This document shows, in pieces, positions 57,367 to 64,000 of a stretch of 64,000 nucleotides of DNA. Under the pieces are notes generated by a model that was given only the letters and a program-made list of their open reading frames with translations, did no database searches and was not told where the DNA came from. The stretch's first letter is position 1. Every line of letters starts with the position of its first letter. This DNA is from Prostheceraeus crozeri (lineage: Eukaryota; Platyhelminthes; Polycladida; Euryleptidae): contig CAJQUW010000618.1 of the NCBI GenBank assembly GCA_907163375.1, forward strand, positions 62,001 through 126,000, given 5' to 3'. The translations under genes were made by a program, and so were the position numbers.

Positions 57367-58533
57367 ATGGCTAATGACAGGAACCGCAAATACCATATTA
57401 AAATGTGCTCATGTGGGCGAGTTAATCGCAGTGCGGACGCCAAGGCTCATGTCAAGAAGGCGGGCACCGGCCACATGATTATCTTGAATAGGGTTGCGTG
57501 CGTGAAGTGTAGAGTGCTGAAGGGTGATGAGGATGAGGCGCGTTTTTACAGAGTGCATGCTGACTGTAGTGGTGGTTTAGTGACTGATTTGAGATTTACG
57601 CAGTTGATTGTGGAAGAGAGGGAGCGAATGTTGGCGATCGAGCGAGAGGGTAAGGCTGAGAATGTTGTTGAGAATGATGAGTTGGCGAGAGCGGTTGCGT
57701 CGTTGGAGGGTGAGATTGAGCGAAAGAGAGTGCTTGAGAGTGATGATGAGGATGATGTGGATTTAGATAGGGAGCGTGTGAGGAAGCGTGTGAGGAAGTT
57801 GAGCTCTTCATCGTCGGAGGTGTCAAACATCGTCATCACCGACCCCCCGAAGAGCTCATCTTCCCCAAAAGTGAAGAGTGGTGGGATTCGTGTGCAGTCG
57901 GCGAGGTGGTTGAAGGATGAAGAGAAGAGGCATGTTTCGCAGCAGATGGCGCATGATTTGTTGGTTAATAAGTATGAGAGTTTGAAGAAAGTGAAGGATG
58001 AAGTTGTGAAGGAGTTGGATGAGTTGAAAAAGAAGGAACTGAAGTCGAAGGAGGTAGCGGATGAAAATATTAGAATGAGGCGTAGTGTGACTGATTTGAA
58101 GAAAAAGGCGCGAGAGTTGGAAGAGAAGAATGATGAGTGTGAGAAGAGGGCGAGTGCTGCGGAGAGAAGAATGAGAGATGCAGAAGCGAAGTTTGAGGAG
58201 ATGATGAAGGAGATGAGTGTGTTGAGAGCGAGGAATGTTGAGTTGGAGAGGACTGTGGCTCGGCGGGGTGATGAGAGGCAGGCGTATGAGAAGTTGGAGC
58301 GCATGAGGGATGAGTGGGAACGTGTGAATGAGGATCGTTTGTTTGAGTTTCACATCCCTATTCGGGATAATCATTTGGCCGGCGAAGTATTGGTAAATCA
58401 AAGCCTCGACGAATCAATAATATGTTATAACGGCCATCCGACCAAGAAATGTCTGCATGCCAGCCTAAGAATGCGCGGTCACTTACATAAATTCTCGATT
58501 CGGAAGCGCGCGAGACTGCCAAAGGATGGCTAA
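57367..58533 (+). CDS. 388-aa coiled-coil protein of the virus-like element
   Basis: I do not recognise the family. Residues 1-70 hold paired cysteines and histidines (CSCG at 14-17, CVKC at 45-48, H36, C67) that could bind zinc. A helical stretch follows, then an acidic patch (ESDDEDDVDLD) and a basic/serine patch (RKRVRKLSSSSSE) near residues 120-150. Residues 190-330 form a long charged coiled coil (KKKELKSKEVADENIRMRRS and similar). The last 60 residues are different, basic and with Cys/His. The gene has a TATA box and a 5' UTR intron upstream. A 60-bp intron (58538-58597) lies in the 3' UTR, and a histone-like stem-loop at 58650 closes the unit. The frame is open throughout. A structural or nucleic-acid-binding role is only a guess. 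Confidence 0.75.
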   Translation: MANDRNRKYHIKMCSCGRVNRSADAKAHVKKAGTGHMIILNRVACVKCRVLKGDEDEARFYRVHADCSGGLVTDLRFTQLIVEERERMLAIEREGKAENVVENDELARAVASLEGEIERKRVLESDDEDDVDLDRERVRKRVRKLSSSSSEVSNIVITDPPKSSSSPKVKSGGIRVQSARWLKDEEKRHVSQQMAHDLLVNKYESLKKVKDEVVKELDELKKKELKSKEVADENIRMRRSVTDLKKKARELEEKNDECEKRASAAERRMRDAEAKFEEMMKEMSVLRARNVELERTVARRGDERQAYEKLERMRDEWERVNEDRLFEFHIPIRDNHLAGEVLVNQSLDESIICYNGHPTKKCLHASLRMRGHLHKFSIRKRARLPKDG

Positions 58534-58630
58534 CTTGGTAAGTGAAAAGTAAATAAGATAGTATATCCTATTCTAATACATATCATTTTCATTGCAGATC
58601 TTTGCCCGCCTTCACCACCCCATCACGACA

Positions 58631-58775
58631 CTCCCGAGAACGAACCATCGGCTCTCTTAAGGGCCACCTAGGGGCAAGACATGATAGAACCTCCACGCGG
58701 TTTGCCCTGGGCAGTCTTCGAACTGGCGAATACTATCATTAAGTTGAATCTGCTATCAGTCAACTTGAACGTTGC
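58631..58775 (+). repeat. 145-bp gene-boundary module, copy 1
   Basis: First of three near-identical copies (with 59107-59248 and 59629-59774). Each starts CCCGAGAA(C/T)GAACCATC, contains the histone-like stem-loop, and then has an outer pair ATGATAG/CTATCAT enclosing an AACC/GGTT hairpin and a CAGTC-TTCG-GACTG hairpin. It ends with an AAGTTGA/TCAACTT hairpin. Copies differ at a few percent of positions. Copy 1 is followed by TATATAA (58791) and the 88-aa gene. Confidence 0.85.
58650..58665 (+). terminator. histone-mRNA-like 3' stem-loop, copy 1
   Basis: GGCTCTCTTAAGGGCC, then ACC: a 6-bp stem (one U-G pair) with a 4-nt loop and a U-A closing pair at the top. The size, stem ends and 3' ACC match the processing hairpin of replication-dependent histone mRNAs. 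A purine-rich GGGGCAAGACATGATAGAA follows, where histone genes have their downstream element. It lies about 56 nt after the 388-aa stop, once the 60-bp intron is removed. No AATAAA lies between. Confidence 0.6.
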
Positions 58776-58829
58776 GTCGCGTTAGAGGGGTATATAAACC
58801 ACTGCCTCTCATTTCATTTCATTTCAATC

Positions 58830-59096
58830 ATGCAGACGCCGAACAGTCAAGTCAGCTCTCCTCGCGGACCGCAGTTAAGGCCGCGAAATTTATTTGAGGA
58901 GTTTGTCAGGCTAGAGGAGCAAGACAGAGTTTTTAATAATCTTGCTCGGATTGGCAATCCGATGACAGCAACTGCTGTCAATCCAACGGAATGGCGCTAC
59001 ATTCCACTTTTTAGCCATGTACCAGTTAGTGTGGAAGTCGACAGTGCTACCAAAGAGAGAGTCAAAGACTCTCTCAGCAGAATTGGTAGGGTGTAA
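58830..59096 (+). CDS. 88-aa protein of the virus-like element
   Basis: A short complete frame, ATG to TAA, with its own TATA box (TATATAA at 58791, 39 bp before the ATG) and a histone-like stem-loop 30 nt after the stop. The protein starts with a Ser/Pro/Arg-rich piece (SSPRGPQLRPRNLFEEFVRL) and ends with a charged helix (DSATKERVKDSLSRIGRV). No family is recognised, and there is no signal peptide or membrane helix. The compact layout of TATA, frame and stem-loop repeated in the next gene is the main reason to believe it is real. Confidence 0.65.
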   Translation: MQTPNSQVSSPRGPQLRPRNLFEEFVRLEEQDRVFNNLARIGNPMTATAVNPTEWRYIPLFSHVPVSVEVDSATKERVKDSLSRIGRV

Positions 59097-59106
59097 GATG
59101 ACGTTA

Positions 59107-59248
59107 CTCCCGAGAATGAACCATCGGCTCTCTTAAGGGCCACCATGGGGCAAGACATGATAGAACCTCCTCGCGGTTTGCCCTGGGCAGTCTTCGGACT
59201 GGCGAATACTATCATTAAGTTGAATCTGCTATCAGTCAACTTGAACAT
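59107..59248 (+). repeat. 145-bp gene-boundary module, copy 2
   Basis: Second copy, starting 11 bp after the stop of the 88-aa gene and followed by TATATAA (59315) and the 84-aa gene. In this copy the CAGTC-TTCG-GACTG hairpin is perfect. Confidence 0.85.
59126..59141 (+). terminator. histone-mRNA-like 3' stem-loop, copy 2
   Basis: GGCTCTCTTAAGGGCC followed by ACCA, 30 nt after the stop of the 88-aa gene, with GGGGCAAGACATGATAGAA downstream. The distance from the stop is in the range seen in histone genes. No AATAAA is present between stop and hairpin. Confidence 0.65.
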
Positions 59249-59362
59249 TATGCAGTCGATTGCTATCCCTGAAGCATTCTGATTCGCTGTTGAGCAATTC
59301 ATTGTTGAAAACCCTATATAAGCCAGAAGATTGTAGCGCTTCTCATTCAATTTGAAGTCACG

Positions 59363-59617
59363 ATGGAAGCGACATCTGCCGACAACATTCCCGTCTTCAC
59401 CGATGAAGACAACGCCATTCCCGAGTTCGTCATCCTCGACGAGTGGGATGAAGAGACTGAGAAGAAGGGGAAGATCAAGAGGATCGTTTGGACGGATGAG
59501 GTGTGGACTCCAAATACCACCCGCATCCGAAAGGTGCCAGATGCACCAGTACGACCTCGGCGGTATAGGGTCTATGACAACCTAACCGTCATACCCATTG
59601 ATTATTCCAGCCAATAG
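59363..59617 (+). CDS. 84-aa acidic protein of the virus-like element
   Basis: A complete short frame with a TATA box (CCTATATAAGCC near 59315, about 48 bp before the ATG) and a histone-like stem-loop 32 nt after the TAG. The N-terminal 40 residues are acidic (VFTDEDNAIPEFVILDEWDE), followed by a basic turn (EKKGKIKRIVWTDEVW) and a Pro/Arg-rich tail (APVRPRRYRVYDNL). No family is recognised. The charge pattern resembles small viral regulatory or internal virion proteins, but that is only an impression. Confidence 0.65.
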   Translation: MEATSADNIPVFTDEDNAIPEFVILDEWDEETEKKGKIKRIVWTDEVWTPNTTRIRKVPDAPVRPRRYRVYDNLTVIPIDYSSQ

Positions 59618-59628
59618 TCAAATTCACA

Positions 59629-59774
59629 CCCCCCGAGAACGAACCATCGGCTCTCTTAAGGGCCACCATGGGGCAAGACATGATAGAACCTCCTCGCGGT
59701 TTGCCCTGGGCAGTCTTCGGACTGGCGAATACTATCATTAAGTTGAATCTGCTATCAGTCAACTTGAACGTTGC
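59629..59774 (+). repeat. 145-bp gene-boundary module, copy 3
   Basis: Third copy, after the 84-aa gene. No TATA box or plus-strand gene follows, so here it would act only as an mRNA end. It overlaps the 3' part of a minus-strand open frame. Confidence 0.85.
59649..59664 (+). terminator. histone-mRNA-like 3' stem-loop, copy 3
   Basis: GGCTCTCTTAAGGGCC followed by ACCA, 32 nt after the stop of the 84-aa gene, with the same purine-rich stretch downstream. Confidence 0.65.
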
Positions 59775-59776
59775 AA

Positions 59777-60220
59777 ATGAAGTTCGGTGTAATACTTCCT
59801 TTCGACGGGCGTTCCTGTAAAGGGCGGCGGTGAAACCCGTAGCTATGTATACCGCAAGGGACATTCGGCAATGGTCAATCTTGTTAAACCTCTCTGCGTC
59901 ATGTTTGCAAGTGATTGCCTCTGTCTCAACGTAGTATGCATTCGCGCCAGGGCGACATTTAGCCAACTGTCGAAGGTTGCCTAAAACTTTCCATTGCATA
60001 CGTTATGAGAGCCATGAGTTCTACCTGTCTCTATCAATGAGATGAATTGATGAATGGAATGAAAGGGAGGACACTCACGCGCCACACGCAACATAACACA
60101 CTTCTCTCTTCCGTAGTCTAACAAGCTCTTTACACATGGATCGCAGTCGATTGCTATCCCTGTATCAGAAGTGTAAGCTATCTTAATTTTATTTAACACT
60201 ATTTCATCTACCATTATCAC
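59777..60220 (-). other. possible minus-strand coding region of the virus-like element
   Basis: Two minus frames, 60220-59981 (EIVLNKIKIAYTSDTGIAID, then CDPCVKSLLDYGREKC) and 59999 downward (LRQLAKCRPGANAYYVETEA, then CKHDAERFNKIDHC), have protein-like composition. A GTGAGT donor-like site and a TTTTAG acceptor-like site lie between them. Neither frame resembles a known family. GCAGTCGATTGCTATCCCTG is shared with 59254-59273. This is weak support; it may be regulatory DNA instead. Confidence 0.3.
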
Positions 60221-60364
60221 CCATATGAAATGTTATAAGATTTGCAAGTTAAACTAAGCGTGCTACTATTTCCAAATGAAAAAGTATACATGGTTAAATT
60301 ATTCACTAAAGCCCCATTCAAGTAAGTCAGTATGAAAGCAAAGATAATACGAAATAAACATTTA

Positions 60365-60802
60365 TTATGGCATGTATTTCAAAAGGTCTTCATCGTCAAT
60401 ATCGTCCCAGAGTCTGACTTCACATAGATCACAAAAACAGTTGAGCTGCTTTAAACGTTCTTCTGCAGCGTCCCTCACTTTCTCAATGTACGCCCACTCC
60501 GCCACGGTTCGCGGTTGGGAGTTAGGGGTGTACCACTCCCATATTTGATGCAAGTGCGACTTGCTGGTCATCTCCATCACCCCTTCGGCATCATATTGTA
60601 AATATTTCCACCGTATGCCTGTTAGGTCGGGCAACTCCTCTTCATCGTCCTCCGATAATGATAACTTTCGTATATTGTCGAGATTGTATGTCTTCTCCAC
60701 CTTCGCCTTTCTTGGTGCATTTGGTGTAACGAGCACCTTTGCTGATGTGCATGGAGAGGAGAACTCCAATGCGGTATTTGGTGTTGTTGGAGGACTTGTC
60801 AT
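60365..60802 (-). CDS. 145-aa protein of the virus-like element, divergent from the polymerase gene
   Basis: A complete minus frame from ATG at 60802 to TAA at 60365; AATAAA overlaps the stop, so it ends by ordinary polyadenylation, unlike the plus-strand genes. The first 40 residues are Pro/Thr/Ser-rich, then an acidic patch (LSLSEDDEEELPDLTG), an aromatic segment (HQIWEWYTPNSQPRTVAEWA) and a Cys cluster (CFCDLC) before an acidic end. No family is recognised. It shares a 227-bp divergent promoter region with the polymerase gene. Confidence 0.6.
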   Translation of the reverse strand: MTSPPTTPNTALEFSSPCTSAKVLVTPNAPRKAKVEKTYNLDNIRKLSLSEDDEEELPDLTGIRWKYLQYDAEGVMEMTSKSHLHQIWEWYTPNSQPRTVAEWAYIEKVRDAAEERLKQLNCFCDLCEVRLWDDIDDEDLLKYMP

Positions 60803-61029
60803 GTTGTCTTTGAAATGCTGACTTTGAATAATGATAACTTTAACATTTTTCTAATTCTTAAGTATACACAAGCAGCCAATCAGAATGAACATCCAATGAA
60901 TGAAGAGAATGAAAGTATATAAGCAAAGTGACATTCATGTCATTTCATTTAATCTGTGAATCATAAAAGTGACGAACGCACGATCTCTCTCTCTTTGACT
61001 ATTATTCTGTCTGATCATATTTCATTAAA
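60803..61029. promoter_or_regulatory. divergent promoter region
   Basis: It separates the minus-strand 145-aa gene from the plus-strand polymerase gene. TATATAA at 60916-60922 lies about 110 bp before the polymerase ATG. On minus, GTATACTTAAG near 60865 may serve the other gene. AATGAATGAAGAGAATGAAA and CATTTCATTT lie around the TATA box. Confidence 0.5.
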
Positions 61030-64000
61030 ATGGTAAGTTAAAGATTTCCTCTCTCATCTCCCTCAAACGTGTGACTAATAGCATCTTCCTCAATTTCAGG
61101 CATCAACTTCATCACCAACGCCCTCCCTTCTCGAGGAAAGTTTAGAGTTATTGAGTCAAGGTAGGTTGTAACAATACACTGAGGCTTGAACAGAGATGAT
61201 AGAATGATTTCTCTTTCAGGTGATGTGAGTTCCAGCTCAGAACTGTCGCGACATGGCAACGAGTGGGAATGTGCTGACTGTGGGCACATCTTCACGAGGA
61301 AATGGGATCTCACCCGACACATCAAGCGAGGTGTTTGTCGACCTAAGCCGGCATCAATCTCCGGAGGTGGGGATGATTCTGTTAACGTCGTCTCCTTTTC
61401 TTGCGACTTGTGCGCTCAGTCTTTCGAGACACGTTTTGAACTATCTTCGCACAGACTTCAACATACACACACGAACGATACCTACACCAACGGTACCTCC
61501 TCTATCCGACTCACTGAAGTGTCCATAAATAATTTAGTGAGGAACTACCAGATGGACTCCTCAGAAACCATTGCTAACTTTGAGGAATGGTTTCATCAAA
61601 ATTCATCATTGATAGAAGCGCTCTTCAACAATTTAGACAATTTTAGGATGAAGGCGCTCATCTATCTTAAAATAAAATATGTAAAAATCGACCACCATAC
61701 TGGACAAATAATAGAGAGGTTGGAGTTTCACATACCCTCCTCTCCTGCAACCGAGGTTGTAGACTATGAGTCTTGGATAAATTTTCACATCCAAGGATTA
61801 AAATTAAATATTGATAAATTTAACGAGCGCGATAGCGGTCTCATTTTTGACGGCATTGAGTCCGCCTTATTTAAAATCAGTTTATTAGGAAATCATAGTG
61901 GTCGAGGCTCCTTTAAACTTCCAAAAATTTTAAAAAACAAAACAGCAGTCATTAATGTCGATTGCGAATCGCAATGTTTTAAATATGCTGTCCTCTCCAT
62001 TCTCCACTATAATGATATCAATGCGAATCGAAATCGCACATATAGCTATAGGCAGTGGGAGAATGAATTAAACTTCGATGACTGTAATAGTGACGATATG
62101 AAAATTAAAGATATAGAAAAATTTGAAAAATTGAACAACATTAAAATAGTTCTCCATGTTTGGGAAAAGGGATTGAAGGGTGTGCGCTACAACTCGCGTT
62201 CGAGTTGTTATGACCACGTTGTCAACCTTTTATTAGTAAGACAGGATGATAGTGAGGAATGGCACTACTGCGGCATTCCCAAAATTTCTCGCTTATACCA
62301 CCACTTAAGAAATTCTACCTCATCAGAGATTTATTACTGTGACAGATGCATTCGGAACTTTAGGAGTAAAAACAAATTTGAAACTCATTATGAGTGGTGT
62401 AAGCGAGGTAAACTGCAAATGGAACGCATGCCCAAAGATAAGGAGTTTTCATATAGAGAGAATGGCGATGAACTAAGTCCTCTTCGTGTCATCTATGCTG
62501 ACATCGAATGTTATATCGATGATAACATCCATCGACCAGCAGCCATTTCCTGCTATGAAGTATGGCATGACCATTTCCAAAATAGAAAAAATAAAATGCA
62601 CGTCTGGCAAGGTGAGGATTGTATTTACCAATTCCTACAATTCCTCAAACAGGCTGTAAAATTTCAGCAAAAGTATGATGGTGAACTCTATCGCAGATCA
62701 TTGCATATGACAGCAGATGATCAAGTAAAATTTGATAGTTGCAACGTTTGCCCCAAATGTAGGAAAACATTTGATGATGATAAGATTAAGAAAGTGCGCG
62801 ACCATGATCACATCACTGGTAAATTTAGAAACGCACTATGTTCAAAATGCAATTTTTCACTTAGGATGAAACGGCGTACATTACCCGTCATTTTCCATAA
62901 TTTCAAGGGCTACGATAGCCATATGATAATAAAAGGAGGTTTAGGTCAAATGAAAGAGTGGAAGCTTGATGTAATAGCACAAACGAGAGAGAAGTTTATG
63001 GCCATGACAGCAAAAGTGCCTGTCGATAAAACTAAAGAAAATAAGACGGTCTATTTTGATATAAAATTTTTAGATTCCTACCAATTTATGACTGCATCAC
63101 TGGCCTCTCTCGTACAAAATCTAAAGTCTCTTCCACTAACACAAAATCTTAAGAAACAATATCCAAATCTAACCGATGAAGTCATCACACGGAAAGGAGT
63201 CTTTCCATATGCATATTTTGATGCGATTAGTAAACTCGGCGAGACTTCTCTTCCGCCCATAGATAAATTTAAAAATGATTTGATCGGCGCAGAATGTAAG
63301 ACCGAAGATTATGAACATGCACAAGATGCATGGATAAAATTTGACTGCCATACATTTGGCGAATATATGATTGCCTATCTTAAGTTAGATGTATTTTTGC
63401 TGGCTGATGTATTTCAGGAGTTTCGACGAGTGGCATTAGAAGAAGATAAGTTAGATCCCGTCCACTTTGTCAGTCTACCAGCCATGTCATTTAAGTCTGC
63501 TTTTAAAATGACTGGTGAGACCATTCATCTCTTACAAGATCCAGAGATGTATAATTTATTTGAGCGAGGAATTCGCGGTGGTCTCACATTTGTAAATAAA
63601 CATAGGTTAAAATCAAAAATAGTAGGCGATGATCAGACTCATCTTAAGTATTATGACCAAAATAATTTGTATGGTAGTTCATTATCCAAACCGCTACCTC
63701 ACTCTGAGTTTAGCTGGTTAGATGATAGTGAAATTCAGCATTTCTCCAACCCTTCTAACATACTAGCAATCCCAGATGAAGGTGATTGGGGATATTATTT
63801 TGAGATAGATCTAATCTATCCAAATAATATTAAACATAAAACCGTAGATTTTCCACTCGCACCCGAATCAGGTGAAGTGAGTAAAGATATGTTTTCCGAC
63901 TTTATGAAACAATTTCATAAAGATTTAGAATCATGCGGTCAACCCAAGTATAAGCCTTGCCGCAAACTTTTGCTCACTCAATATGATAAAGAAAACTATC
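61030..64000 (+). CDS. protein-primed-type family B DNA polymerase of a Polinton/adintovirus-like element, open at the window end
   Basis: The ATG (61030-61032) is followed at once by GTAAGT. Introns 61033-61099 and 61161-61219 (67 and 59 bp) have clean borders and phases, and the last exon is open for 926 codons to the window edge. The visible protein is about 948 residues. Two zinc fingers lie near residues 38-60 and 83-105 (CADCGHIFTRKWDLTRHIKR; CDLCAQSFETRFELSSHRLQ). A region typical of these element polymerases follows (INVDCESQCFKYAVLSILHY). The exonuclease motifs are YADIECY (about 447), HNFKGYDSH (about 582) and YLKLD (about 741). Between the first two lies an endonuclease VII-like HNH finger (CPKCRKTFDD, RDHDHITGKFRNALC, SKCN). 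Polymerase motif A is YYDQNNLYGSS (about 832). As far as it can be seen the gene looks whole, so the insertion is probably young. Integrase and capsid genes are not in the window. Confidence 0.85.

Noticed and set aside
57546-58304. 252-codon minus-strand open frame opposite the coiled-coil gene
   Set aside because: It is Ser/Phe/Leu-rich, as expected from the complement of Lys/Glu-rich codons, and it has no start context or homologue; it is a shadow.
58997-59350. Minus-strand frames over the 145-bp modules with the same internal peptide
   Set aside because: The repeated peptide is only the translated complement of the repeated module; the plus-strand genes have TATA boxes and better-placed starts.
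1-64000. CRISPR arrays, rRNA, bacterial operons
   Set aside because: No short regularly spaced repeats with unique spacers and no rRNA-like segments were seen; splicing signals and transposon content are eukaryotic.

Overview
The window looks like nuclear DNA of an invertebrate animal with an AT-rich, transposon-packed genome. The evidence is split host genes with GT-AG introns (ATG13-like and PGAP2-like), LINEs of several clades, Penelope-like elements (PLEs), hAT, Tc1/mariner and Harbinger-like DNA transposons, and virus-like elements. I cannot name the phylum from sequence alone. No rRNA, tRNA, CRISPR or bacterial operon structure was seen.

0-13 kb: the minus strand carries the first two coding exons of an ATG13 homologue (12406-12633 and 11790-12152) and a possible later exon (3203-3501). 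The interval between them is filled by LINE remnants: a GC-rich RNase H-bearing LINE on plus (4205-6660) and three minus-strand LINEs (6678-7790, 7964-9065, 9272-10740). A PLE remnant lies at 1257-2099.

13-21 kb: a 5.7-kb hAT-type element (13102-18778, 8-bp target duplication CTCTTAAC) has no recognisable transposase. It contains a second hAT element (16663-17878, duplication AATTTAAC) and several fold-back repeats. A fossil of a viral-type packaging ATPase follows at about 19.4-20.0 kb.

21.8-53 kb: one host gene, a PGAP2 homologue (GPI-anchor lipid remodelling), runs on minus with exons at 52333-52597, 48930-49042, 38109-38217 and 21815-22011, and perhaps 52881-52993. All exon phases fit. 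Its 3-16 kb introns hold a LINE with an intact catalytic motif (28084-30420), three PLEs, one of them with a 474-bp inverted duplication (46756-48387), a mariner with 143-bp terminal repeats (43824-45551), a second TA-flanked mariner-like element (45656-46643), and hAT, Tc1 and LINE relics.

55-64 kb: the left part of a virus-like element extends past the window edge. It has G/C-tract tandem arrays (55.1-56.6 kb), a 388-aa coiled-coil protein gene, two very short plus-strand genes, a minus-strand 145-aa gene, and a protein-primed-type family B DNA polymerase gene with tiny introns that is open to the window end. The most unusual feature is that each of the three plus-strand genes before the polymerase is followed by a copy of a 145-bp module. 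That module begins with a 16-nt hairpin resembling the 3' stem-loop of replication-dependent histone mRNAs, while the minus-strand gene ends in an ordinary AATAAA. This suggests a set of element genes whose mRNAs end in the histone manner.
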